Assembly: GCF_000801105.2 (NCBI RefSeq)
Contig: NC_079519.1
Span: 27,007,288 to 27,071,287, forward strand
DNA length: 64,000 bases
Direction: 5' to 3'
Source of the DNA: Raphanus sativus
Lineage: Eukaryota; Streptophyta; Magnoliopsida; Brassicales; Brassicaceae
The position numbers and the translations under genes were made by a program. The notes beneath the pieces were generated by a model, which was not told where the DNA came from, made no database searches, and saw nothing but the letters and a program-made list of their open reading frames with translations. Shown here in pieces: positions 54,172-64,000 of the stretch; position 1 is the first letter of the stretch; each line of letters begins with the position of its first letter.

Positions 54172-57100
54172 ATGGATAATGGAACAACAACTAAGCAAAT
54201 TGGTAGAGAAGTTTGCATTCCAGATAGTGGTACAACACATACTATACTGAAAGATAAGAGATATTTCTCTAACTTAAAGTCAGCAAAAATGACTGTAAAC
54301 ACAATATCAGGTCCTACGGATTTGATTGAAGGAATTGGCAAAGCAAACTTTATGTTACCTAATGGAACAAAGTTTTCCATAAAAAATGCTTTATATTCTC
54401 CAAATTCAAAGAGAAATTTGCTGAGTTTCAAGGATATATACCTTCAAGGATATGAAACTCAGTCTGCAACTGAGAATGGAAAGAAGTATATGTATATAAC
54501 TTCTGAAAAGTCAGGCAAAAATCTTGTACTGGAAAAGTTTCCAAAACTTCCTTCTGGATTACATCAGACTTATATTAATGCGATAGAATCAAACCTTGTG
54601 GTCAAAAGAAATCCAGAAGATGTTACATTATGGCATGACCGTCTTGGTCACCCAGGCACTACAATGATGCGAAAAATCATTGAAAGTTCACATGGCCATT
54701 CAATGAAGACCCAAGATCTATATCAGAGTAATAAAATGACATGTGTTGCATGTGCTCTTGGGAAATTAATCATAAGACCATCACCAACCAAAATCGATAA
54801 AGAATCACCAAAGTTCTTGGAAAGAATCCAAGGTGACATTTGTGGACCTATACATCCGCCATGTGGACCATTCTACTACTTTATGGTATTAATCGATGCG
54901 TCAAGTAGATGGTCACATGTTTGCCTATTATCATCTCGAAATATGGCATTTGCGAGATTTCTAACTCAAATAATCAAATTAAGAGCTCAGTTCTCTGATC
55001 ATCCAATTAAAAGAGTTAGATTAGATAATGCTGGTGAATTCACATCCCAAGCATTTAATAATTACTGTATGGTATCAGGGATTGAAGTAGAACACTCAGT
55101 TGCTCATGTTCATACCCGAAACGGTTTGGCAGAATCATTAATTAAACGATTGCAATTGATTGCAAGGCCATTGATCATGAGATCAAAACTTCCAACCTCC
55201 GTATGGGGACATGCCATTTTGCATGCAGAAGCACTCATTCGGATAAGACCCAGTGCGTACCATAGATATTCCCCATTACAATTAGCATTTGGTAGAGAAC
55301 CAAATATTTCTCATCTAAAAGTCTTTGGTTGTGCGGTTTATATTCCAATAGCACCACCGCAACGTACAAAGATGGGACCGCAAAGACGGTTAGGAATATA
55401 TATTGGTTATGATTCTCCATCAATAATAAGATACCTAGAACCACAAACTGGTGATGTGTTTACGGCACGATTTGCCGATTGTCATTTCAATGAGAAAGAG
55501 TTCCCAACTCTAGGGGGAGACAATAATCAAGTAGGAAAGGAAATCAAATGGAATGTGCCATCTTTATTACACCTTGATCCTCCTACGAAACAGTCAGAAC
55601 TAGAAGTTCGACGTATCATGCAGTTACAAAATATAGCAAATCAATTACCTGATGCATTTGCCGATACCAAAATGGTAACTAAATCACACATACCAGCTGC
55701 GAATACTCCTGCTCGTATTGAAATACCACAAAAATATGGAGCGGCAGTTGATACACGTGAATCAGGAACACGTTTGAAGCGCGGTAGACCTATTGGTTCG
55801 AAAGATAAAGTTCCTAGAAAACGTAAGGAAAGTGAAAAGCATGATACTCCCAAAATAACAGAAAATATTTTGGAAGAAGAAAATTGTGAATCTAACGATA
55901 ATATAGAGCATCTTGAATCTGAAGAAAATCACGAGATTTCTATCAATTACATCCATAATGGAAAAATATGGAAACGAAGTGAGATGGATGGTATTGATGA
56001 TGTTTTCTCATATCTTTTAGCAAAGGAAATAAATGAAGAAAACGAAGATCCAGAACCGAAGTCTGTATATGAATGTCAAAAGAGACATGACTGGATAAAA
56101 TGGAAAGATGCAATTCAAGTCGAACTAGATTCCCTTAACAAACGAAATGTATTCGGACCTATTGTGCTCACACCCAAAGATGTGAAACCTGTTGGATACA
56201 AATGGGTGTTCGTCCGAAAACGAAATGAGAAAAATGAGATTACAAGATACAAAGCTCGTCTCGTAGCCCAAGGTTTTTCTCAAAGGCCTGGAATTGATTA
56301 TGAGGAAACATATTCTCCTGTTATGGATGCAATCACTTTTAGATTCTTGATGAGTCTAGCAGCTGATAAAAATCTCGAAATGCGTCTCATGGATGTTGTT
56401 ACAGCATATTTATATGGATCATTAGATACTGATATCTATATGAGAATCCCAGATGGATTTAAAATTCCAGAAATGTTGAGTTCCAAACCTAAAGAGTTAT
56501 GTGCAATAAAACTGCAAAGATCATTATACGGCTTAAAGCAATCAGGACGTATGTGGTATAATCGTCTAAGTGAACATTTAACAAAAGAAGGATACACAAA
56601 TGATCCAATATGCCCTTGTGTTTTTATAAAGAAAAATACAATCGGATTTGTGATAATCGCGGTGTACGTTGATGATCTTAATATTATCGGAACTCAAGAA
56701 GAAATACAAAAAGCATCAGATTATTTAAAAGGAGAATTCGAGATGAAAGATCTCGGACAGACAAAATATTGTCTAGGTTTACAGATTGAGCATTCTCAAA
56801 AGGGTATATTTCTACATCAATCTACATATACCAAAAGAGTACTGAAACGCTTTAACATGGATAAAGCAACTCCTCTTAGCACTCCGATGGTAGTTAGATC
56901 ACTTAATGTTGAAAATGATCCATTCCGACCATCCGAGGAAAATGAAGAAATACTTGGTCCTGAAGTTCCATATCTAAGTGCAATTGGAGCTCTTATGTAT
57001 CTTGCAAATTGTACTCGACCAGATATATCTTTTGCCATCAATCTTTTAGCAAGATTCAGTTCATCCCCTACACGAAGAATTGGAATGGAATTAAACATGT

Positions 57101-57662
57101 CTTTCGTTACCTTCAAGGAACTATTGATTTAGGTCTATTTTACCCTAAAAATTCAAAGGGTCGAATGATTGGTTTTGCAGATGCAGGTTACTTGTCAGAT
57201 CCACACAAAGCTAGATCACAAACGGGATACATTTTTACAATTGGAGGTACCGCCATATCTTGGCGTTCTCAAAAGCAGACACTCGTGGCTACTTCTTCAA
57301 ATCATGCTGAGATCATCGCACTCCATGAAACAAGTCGAGAATGTATATGGCTAAGATCAATAAGCCGACATATCTGTTCAAGCAGTGGAATTGACGAAAA
57401 TATGGAGCCAACTATTCTATATGAAGATAATGCGGCATGTGTTGCTCAAACAAAGGAAGGATATATCAAAAGCGATAGGACGAAGCATATTCATCCGAAA
57501 TTCTTCTCATACACACAAGAACTCGAGAAGAAGAAAGAGATTGAAGTAAGATATGTTCGATCAAGCGACAATGCAGCTGACCTCTTCACTAAATCACTTC
57601 CTACCTCGGTGTTCAGAAAACATGTTCATAACATTGGAATGCGTCATCAGAATGATTTATGA
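54172..57662 (+). pseudogene. copia pol (protease-integrase-RT-RNase H), frameshifted
   Basis: The main frame runs from about 54172 to 57132. It contains the aspartic protease DSGTT (about 54222), the GAG-pre-integrase WHDRLGHPG (about 54633), the integrase core with DNAGEF near 55025, and the reverse transcriptase with KARLVAQGFSQ and the catalytic YVDD (56665-56676). Just after the LARFSSSP region, near 57075-57085, a single-base shift moves the sequence into another frame. That frame carries the RNase H part (GFADAGYLSD, then YEDNAACV) to 57662. The frameshift truncates the protein before RNase H. Confidence 0.9.
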
Positions 57663-57800
57663 CTGCTCATTCGAGGGGGAGCTTACGTGGTTGTACTCTT
57701 TTTACCTTACTATGGTTTTTCCCATTGGGTTTTCCTGGAAAGGTTTTTAACGAGGCAACAAAAGATGTTAAGCAAAAGATGATAGTGGACACTGGTCTCC

Positions 57801-57809
57801 AAGGGGGAG
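57801..57809 (+). other. Polypurine tract
   Basis: aagggggag lies directly against the 3' LTR start, the expected primer for plus-strand synthesis in LTR retrotransposons. Confidence 0.85.
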
Positions 57810-58113
57810 TGTTATAAACGTGCATGAAACAAATGTCAAAAATGACAGCACCGAATTACCCAAGCTTCGTGTAAATGTAACAAGTGTGGAGCCCATTATC
57901 ACTGTGCATGCATAGTAATTTTTACTTTTCTTACTTCTATATATACGATCGACTTCGATCATTGTAAGACACACAATTCTCTCCTCCTCCTCTATATATA
58001 ATAACTTTCTCTCGTTTACTCTCTTGTATCAGTATTATCTCTCTTCTGCGGGTATAAAATTTCACTTATTTAAAATTCTCGATACTATAAAAATTATAAC
58101 TTATTTTATAACA
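57810..58113 (+). repeat. 3' LTR of the copia element
   Basis: This 304-bp copy of the left LTR has the same TG...CA ends. It differs by +2 T after catagtaattt, one base in the tctatata run, -2 in ttcact, and +1 A near the end. Confidence 0.95.
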
Positions 58114-58192
58114 TATACTGATAGTTTTGGATGTTTTTTTGTTCTGGAAAATGTGTATTTTAAATTTTGAAATTTTCATCTGCCACAAAAAA

Positions 58193-58292
58193 NNNNNNNN
58201 NNNNNNNNNNNNNNNNNNNNNNNNNNNNNNNNNNNNNNNNNNNNNNNNNNNNNNNNNNNNNNNNNNNNNNNNNNNNNNNNNNNNNNNNNNNN
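58193..58292. other. Assembly gap, 100 N
   Basis: Exactly 100 undetermined bases, the usual placeholder length, so the true gap size is unknown. The 5' end of the adjoining Helitron must lie within it. Confidence 0.99.
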
Positions 58293-58389
58293 TACACTCT
58301 TTAAAAATTACCAAAATATTTGTTAAATTATTAGTGAAATTTTTCATCGTAAAATATCCCGCGCTTCAAAAGCGCGGATCAAAATCTAG
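58293..58389 (+). mobile_element. 3' end of a Helitron, 5' part lost in the gap
   Basis: The 97 bases match 45220-45316 at all but about four positions. They end in a perfect hairpin (ccgcgct-tcaaa-agcgcgg) followed by atcaaaatCTAG|T. This is the same family as the 645-bp Helitron. Confidence 0.8.
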
Positions 58390-58490
58390 TAATAATATTA
58401 ATTAACACATAGCCTTGGCCACAAAGACATAAGCTACGACTGGTTTCCATCAGTTACTATGTATTAATGCAATCTTATTATTATTATTAA

Positions 58491-58522
58491 CTAGGTAAGG
58501 AACCCGTGCGATATCACACGGG
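58491..58522 (-). mobile_element. Helitron-like 3' terminus in reverse orientation
   Basis: On the minus strand a hairpin cccgtg-tgatatcg-cacggg is followed by ttccttacCTAG|TT. The element would extend to the right. The 5' end is not located. Confidence 0.5.
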
Positions 58523-59374
58523 AACTCATTTATAAATATAAATATGCTATATTTTATAAAATAACATTTAAAAAAAATATAATTGTTTTTAAGAAAATAC
58601 ATGTGTTACAAATTTGGAAGGATACGATTTTGCAACATTTTTAGTATTCTTAAAGGATGTATTTCTTCACAAGAGAAAAAATCTTTGAATAAACAAATAC
58701 ATGTTTTCATGTAAAATAAAATAAAATTGCATTAAACAGAGATAAAATTGAGAATAATAAAAATAAATTCTCATAAACTATTTGATTGTTACATGAAAAA
58801 AATACCGCATAACTTAAAAGTTTTAACATGTTGGTAAAGACACACACATTGAAGTTTATGTGCATGTTTTAAATTATTATTGTTAACTCATTTTATGAAA
58901 GATACAACTCTTATAATGGAAAAGAACAATTCTTAAAAATAAAAGAGTCTCTTATTAAGATATTATATCTACTTTATAAAATTTAATAGTTGTATGTTGA
59001 AAAAATAAAACTAATATCAGTTTATGAAAAGACATAACTCTTAAATAACATTAGATGAGATTCATATTATCAATAGATCATAAACGCAAAATAATTAGAT
59101 AGAAAGTTTCAAATAATTTATCTTCATAAACGAAGCTTGAATTATCGAGAATGTTAGTGGCAGTGAATGGTGAATGATCGGAAGATAAAATATGGTTTAA
59201 TAAAAAACGAATCAGGATTAAAATCAAAAATTGGAAAAGGAGGAATAGCACTGTTTATCAATATAACCAAAGGAAGAGATGCAAACCAGGGGTCACAAGA
59301 CTCACAATTCAATTAAGAAACACAAATGCTTCATAGAGTCACAAAGCTTTGGTCAAACAAAAGGTAAGTCTAAA
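58523..59374. other. AT-rich region, probably Helitron interior
   Basis: No gene is seen. The stretch is likely the body of the reverse-oriented Helitron beginning at 58491, but no right boundary could be fixed. Confidence 0.35.
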
Positions 59375-59960
59375 CCGAGAAATCGCGGTTTCACCAAAAC
59401 AGAGAAATCATGTTTTCCGCTAAAACCGAGAATTTTTTTTCCGCGAAAACCGAGAAATCACGTTTTTCCGCTAAAACCGGAAAATCGTGATTTCCCGCCA
59501 AAACCGGAAATCGTGATTTCCCGCCAAAACCGGAAAATCGTGCTTTCGGCCAAAACCGATAAATCATGTTTTCCGCCAAAATTGAGAAATCACGTTTTTC
59601 CGCCAAAATTTAGTTATTTTGTTTTCCGCCAAAAATTAAAATATCAAGTTTCTCCGCCAAAATAAAAAAATCATGTTTTCTCGCCAAAACTGAAAAATTA
59701 AATTACGTTCTATGCCAAAACCGAATATTATGTTTTTCATGCCAAAATGGTAAAATTACCTTTTTCCCGCCAAAATCGTATATTTACGTTTTTCCACCAA
59801 AACCATAAAAGTACGTTTTTCCGCTAAAACCGTAAAATTACGTTTTCCCGCCAAAACTATAAAATTACGTTTTCCCGCCAAAACGTAAAATTACATTTTC
59901 CGCTAAAATCGTAAACTTATGTTTTTCTATTAAATCGCAAAGTTTTGATTTTTCGTTAAA
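59375..59960. repeat. Degenerate minisatellite of CCGCCAAAACCG units
   Basis: About twenty imperfect units of roughly 27-30 bases repeat the pattern ttttccgccaaaaccg plus an AT-rich filler such as gaaatcacg. Units are closest near 59460-59600 and decay to the right. The long open frame across it (Lys/Pro/Phe-rich) is a by-product of the repeat. Confidence 0.85.
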
Positions 59961-59989
59961 ATTGTGTTTTTCAATAAATTGGAAAACTA

Positions 59990-60160
59990 TATTTCTAGGA
60001 GGCCTATGGACACCCATTGTCCATTTGGTCGTTGCCCAGTTAGACCATAGACCAATTGGTCTTTTGTACAATTAGACCAATTAGCGTTCATAGCCTACCT
60101 AAACTAAATTGGACCGGTCTAATCCATGGACAGCCCAGCCCGCCCAGTTGACACCTCTAA
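59990..60160. mobile_element. Possible hAT-like right terminus
   Basis: The segment contains several near-palindromic words on ggtctaat/attagacc and ends gcccagttgacacctcta, whose reverse complement, tagaggtgtcaactgggc, resembles hAT terminal repeats. No matching left end or 8-bp duplication was found. The minisatellite to the left may be internal to the same element. Confidence 0.35.
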
Positions 60161-60218
60161 TTGATGTGCAGCTCATTCGTCTCTCTTTTTCAGAATTTCG
60201 TGATAGCGATCACAGGAC

Positions 60219-60476
60219 ATGGTTCAGCTTCAGAAGAGGACATTTGTAATGTTGATCACGCAGAGTTTTGGAAAGAAAGAAGTTCCTACCGTTGTTGGTC
60301 CTAACATGGTTCAGCTTCAGTTAGTATTGGAAAGATGCAAATATTGGAGTGTCGAGAAGAGGACAATGGTTAGATTGTTATGTGTTCTTCATCTTGCTGT
60401 CTATGGAATAGCTTCCTCACGTCATATTCTGGTAGAGGAGTCAACTTTTCCCATTCCCATTCCCCTATTTCTCTAG
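60219..60476 (+). pseudogene. Unassigned gene fragment
   Basis: An 85-codon frame contains two similar words, MVQLQKRTF and MVQLQLVLE, and then KRTMVRLLCVLHLAVYGIAS. The latter part vaguely recalls the DUF1985/Ulp1-type proteins carried by some plant transposons. The duplicated phrase catggttcagcttcag occurs at about 60218 and 60306, suggesting internal duplication. Not a confident gene. Confidence 0.2.
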
Positions 60477-62123
60477 AGACAATTTTTCAATGGATTCACT
60501 TGATCTCCTATATCTTTTTTTCATAATTCTTTTTTTTGACCAAAACTTAAACTCCCAAATCAAATCATCTTCTCTCTTCAAAACAAAACCCTAACACCCC
60601 CTATGGATTAGTGAAACCATGGGCAAATATTTAAGTTCTATACCTTTCAAATTTGGAAAAAATATATTTTAAAATCGTTTTAAATCATATTTTGATGATT
60701 TTCGCGAAATTATGAAAAAACAATTTTTTGATTTTTGAAATATTTTTATCAAATTCTATAAATCAAATAAAAAATATTCACGTTTCCATTTTAATTTATG
60801 ATTTTTTGTTTGATATATAAAATTAAAAAAATGTGCCCTGTAGAGATTGACATATGAAATAAATATAGGGAAATAAGGATTTGCCTCCCGTTAGAGTGTG
60901 CAAAGAGAGTTCTTGATTATGAAGCATTCCAGAGATACCACAAACAATTTTACCAGAGCCATGAGTGAAAAACGAAAACAATGAAAGACATAGGAGACGT
61001 AATCTCTCGCTAAAGAATGACACGTGATGTTCTTTTGTAGATTAGGGTTTTTTTCTTCTTTGGTTTAAATTAAGTTTTTGTTATGATTTGGTTAACTTAA
61101 TTTATTGGTTAGAAATATTTTGGTTTAGTTCAATTTAAATTATATAAAATTTTAGAATTTAATGGTTAGATCCAGTTTTCAATAACCAGTTTGGTTAAGG
61201 TGAATTTAATTAATATGTGACTGAATAACTATAAAATCTGTCACCAAAGTATACAAAAATCTATCAAATTGTAATTACACATGTGGTCAAAGAATAAATA
61301 AATCTATCAAATCCATATTAAATATGTCAAAATTAAGTAAATTTATGGTCAAATGATAATAAATCAGTTGAAATCCAAATAAATCTGTCAAAAATAAGTA
61401 AATAGGTGGTCAAAACAAAAAAAAATCTATCAAAATTAGTAAATATGTGGTCAAAGAAACTAAATCTAATTAAATCTATGAATATTTAATAAATATTTTA
61501 CCAAACATAACATATTTATGAAAATCTAATTGTCTATCGATTTTAAGGTAAGTCTATCGCCAAAGAAAAATAAAGATAAGTATGTGGCTACATAAAATAT
61601 GAATAAAATAAGTTTTTGAGTAATGACAAATTTTTATTTACTATTTTTTATAACAATGAACTTAAGGGTATAACATGCATGAAATCTAAACTAGTAATTA
61701 AAATAAATTTAGAGTCATTCTATTATTAAACTTAGGTAGTGTTATTCGATCAGTGATTTTCAATCCATCATATTTTAAAATTTAAAGTTCAAGAATTCTA
61801 AAATCTCTTTAGTGTACCTTTGATTTTGAGTTCACTCATTTATTCATTAGACTCATGATTTGAAATCAGTTGAAAATACAAAAAAAATTACAATCCTTAA
61901 AAATTGAATAACACTAGATTTTAAAAACTGAATTTAAATCATTCATTGAATAACACTATATTTAAAATAGAATGTTAAATCATCATTCAAATAACAGTAG
62001 ATTATGGTTAGATTTAAACTCTATTACAATACATCAACGAATAAAACCCCCTAATAAATAACTATTTTTTTCTCCTTGTTTTCAATTATATGATATATCC
62101 TTGTTTTCAATTATATAATATAA
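60477..62123. other. AT-rich intergenic region
   Basis: No gene. From about 61230 to 61460 the words aaatctatcaaa and gtggtcaaa recur irregularly. No boundaries of a mobile element are supported. Confidence 0.5.
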
Positions 62124-62150
62124 CTAGGTGTTTTGCCCGCACTTACGGGC
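62124..62150 (-). mobile_element. Helitron-like 3' terminus in reverse orientation
   Basis: On the minus strand a perfect hairpin gcccg-taagtg-cgggc precedes aaaacacCTAG|TT. The element would extend rightwards. The 5' end is not located. Confidence 0.5.
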
Positions 62151-62471
62151 TTGATAATCTTACCAAATTTTGTAAATAGATATATTATAAATTCAGAAGA
62201 CTATTAAAATAAATTATTTTTATATTTTGAAAATATTTAATAATTATTTAAATATTATTTTTATATACAATAACTTTTAATTTCAACAAAATATCTTTTA
62301 TTACGGAAAATAAACTTGAAAACTTTCATATATACATAAAATTATATACATGGATTTATTTTAATTTTTAAAATATTACGATGTAATATCTTTTTGGATA
62401 AAATAATTTTAAAATCTTTTTAAATAATGATGATTATAAAATTTATGAGCAATTATATATTTTGTGATATA

Positions 62472-62582
<111 letters not shown>

Positions 62583-62594
62583 ATATTATATTTG

Positions 62595-62706
62595 GTTTTG
62601 GTAATATTAAACTGAATCTAATTTAATGTGTGTATATATATAAATATATAATTATCCATAAATTTTAAACGAATTTCATTAATTTTATAATCATCATTAT
62701 CTAAAA
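62595..62706. repeat. Dispersed AT-rich repeat, copy 1
   Basis: The sequence from ggtaatattaaact to aatcatcattatctaaaa recurs at 63900-64000, with differences mainly in the tata-rich middle. Shared words include ttatccataaattt, aaacgaattt and gttaattttataatca. Confidence 0.75.
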
Positions 62707-62862
62707 AGATTCTATATTATGTTATCCAAAAATATTTTACAACATAGTATTTTAAAACTAAATATAAATCAATGTATATAGTGTTATGAATATGTACTGT
62801 TTTCAAGTTTACTTTACATGATAAAATAAATTTTGATAAAAAAATTTTGTATATAAATTTTA

Positions 62863-63162
62863 GAGAAATTCTATTAGATAATCCTTTTTAGTTTATTTTC
62901 ATAAAAATAGCTATCAAGGAAGAAAATGACCAAATAAATTTTTATTAAAGGGTAAAATATACATTTATACCCTAAGGGTTAGCTAATCTACATTTAGAGT
63001 TTAGAGTTTAGAGTTAAGAGGTGGGTTTTGGAATAGGGTTTCAAATTTTAAAAAATAAAAATAAAAATTTTTAAAAATAAGAAGAGGCTATTTTGGTCTT
63101 TTTACTTTTTGAGTGCTATTTTCGTGACAAAAACTTAAAATGGTTATTTGAGAGAATTACCC
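62863..63162. mobile_element. MULE-like foldback MITE (300 bp) with perfect 9-bp TSD
   Basis: taaatttta is repeated exactly at 62854-62862 and 63163-63171. The left end gagaaattctattagataat and the reverse complement of the right end, gggtaattctctcaaataac, are related. The similarity runs inward about 80 bases through ataaaaatagc and aatgaccaaa. The middle has a tagagtttagagtttaga run. A 9-bp duplication and long inverted repeats fit a non-autonomous Mutator-like element. Confidence 0.75.
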
Positions 63163-63171
63163 TAAATTTTA

Positions 63172-63899
63172 ATGTTTAATTAATTATTAAACTTAATACT
63201 CTCCATAATTTTAGGTTTAGTCATATTTTATGATTAATTATTAATCTTAATAAATAATTTTACTGATTTAGGTGATAATTTATTGCTATCTTGAGAAAAA
63301 TTTAAAGAAACTAATTTTAATATCATAGTTAAATTTATCTTATATTTACTTTAGTACATATATGTATGTGTATATTATATTTTGTTTATGATTCATGTAA
63401 TGTAACAAGAGAAAGGTTTCTCATTAATTAGCCGAAATTGACTGGGTGGTAGAATTGTAGAAACACATGTTTCTTCCACTTAGTTCCATGGAACAATATA
63501 CTACGATGGAAACATGGAAGAGTTGGAATATTAGATCAAAACATTATGTATGGATGGTACGAACTGTCTAAACAAGAATTCTTAAACAGCGAACAACCAT
63601 AACTATTACTCACTACATCAAAAGAATTTCCATTAATGAAGAATATAAATCCATTGGAAAATCAAAAATACGCATGTCGTATGAAATTGTTGTCGTTATC
63701 CATTTTAATAACGAATCAACTGAATAACTAAATAAAATAGATAGACATTTTTCTTCGTCTCAGGTCGATAGATCTTCTCAATTGAAAAATCCCCTATATG
63801 GATAATACACATTCCAGTTGACCGAGTCTAATTCTAATTATATTGTTTTGAAATAAAAATATCCACGGAGTGGTTCGCCCTATTCATATATTCACGTTT
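63172..63899. other. AT-rich intergenic region
   Basis: No gene, RNA or bounded repeat is recognised. Confidence 0.5.
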
Positions 63900-64000
63900 A
63901 GTAATATTAAACTAATTATATTTTAATATATATCATATAATATAGTTATCCATAAATTTAAAACGAATTTCGTTAATTTTATAATCAATATTATCTAAAA
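63900..64000. repeat. Dispersed AT-rich repeat, copy 2 (cut by window end)
   Basis: Second copy of the sequence at 62595-62706 in the same orientation. It probably continues past the window. Confidence 0.75.

Larger units (their letters stand above)
52605..58113 (+). mobile_element. Full-length, disabled Ty1/copia LTR retrotransposon (5.5 kb)
   Basis: Two near-identical LTRs (302 and 304 bp, each TG...CA) flank an internal region with gag and pol in the copia order protease, integrase, reverse transcriptase, RNase H. A presumed primer-binding site follows the left LTR directly, and a polypurine tract abuts the right LTR. Coding capacity is lost through an in-frame stop in gag and a frameshift before RNase H. 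The flanking bases (tatct at 52600-52604, tatac at 58114-58118) form only an imperfect 5-bp target duplication. Confidence 0.95.

Noticed and set aside
52600..58118. Perfect 5-bp TSD of the copia element
   Set aside because: tatct and tatac agree at only three of five positions, so no exact duplication is claimed.
58066..58405. Open frames on both strands spanning the N run
   Set aside because: They consist mostly of undetermined residues across the 100-N gap and have no biological support.
59279..59665. 128-codon Lys/Pro/Phe-rich open frame
   Set aside because: It is produced by the CCGCCAAAACCG minisatellite, and the unit length explains the repeating peptide.
59375..59960. CRISPR-like array
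   Set aside because: Units are degenerate, with no constant repeat and unique spacer structure, and the genome is a plant's.

Overview
This is a plant nuclear window, almost certainly from a Brassicaceae species of the Brassica/Raphanus group. The evidence is compact GT-AG split genes in a very AT-rich background and a gene set and order that match, as I recall it, Arabidopsis thaliana chromosome 1 around At1g63430-At1g63520. Several repeat families also look typical of crucifers: Helitrons ending in hairpin-CTAG, TTCGGG-rich hAT elements and MULE foldbacks. There is no bacterial, plastid or viral backbone here.

Layout. 1-1990 is the 5'-truncated, broken reverse-transcriptase part of a LINE (minus). 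2256-3318 is a GC-rich poly(A) retroposon with a perfect 15-bp target-site duplication (TSD). 5397-8542 is an LRR receptor-like pseudokinase. 10005-14391 is the copper P-type ATPase HMA5. 15027-16157 is the thiol peroxidase GPX8. 16791-18684 (minus) is an AT-hook AHL protein. 20553-21399 is a hAT-type non-autonomous transposon. 24339-32168 (minus) is the KDM5-type histone demethylase JMJ17, with 25 coding exons. 32893-33574 is a long-TIR MULE foldback. 35624-38011 is the brassinosteroid-signalling kinase BSK7. 39184-41242 is a DUF3527 protein. After that the window becomes transposon-dominated. It holds Helitrons at 44672-45316 and 48189-49526, a GIR1/GIR2-like EAR repressor at 46684-47043, and two weak small-gene candidates near 50.8-51.7 kb. 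It also holds a full-length but disabled Ty1/copia element (52605-58113), a 100-N assembly gap, further Helitron ends, a CCGCCAAAA minisatellite, a (TG)n microsatellite and a second MULE foldback.

The conserved genes are unrelated housekeeping or signalling genes held together by synteny, not a pathway: metal export, peroxide reduction, chromatin binding, H3K4 demethylation and brassinosteroid relay. Between the first DUF3527 and LRR-kinase homologues only one AHL gene remains where I recall two in Arabidopsis, and one other neighbour appears to be missing. That fits gene loss after the Brassica whole-genome triplication.

The most unusual signal is a series of extremely short retroposition footprints, about 12-100 bp. 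Each consists only of the last few bases of a retroposon plus its poly(A), flanked by clear duplications of 7-17 bp. Several share a TTGACC-A(n) type end with the 1-kb retroposon at 2256. They lie in introns and intergenic DNA and are easily missed by repeat-masking libraries.
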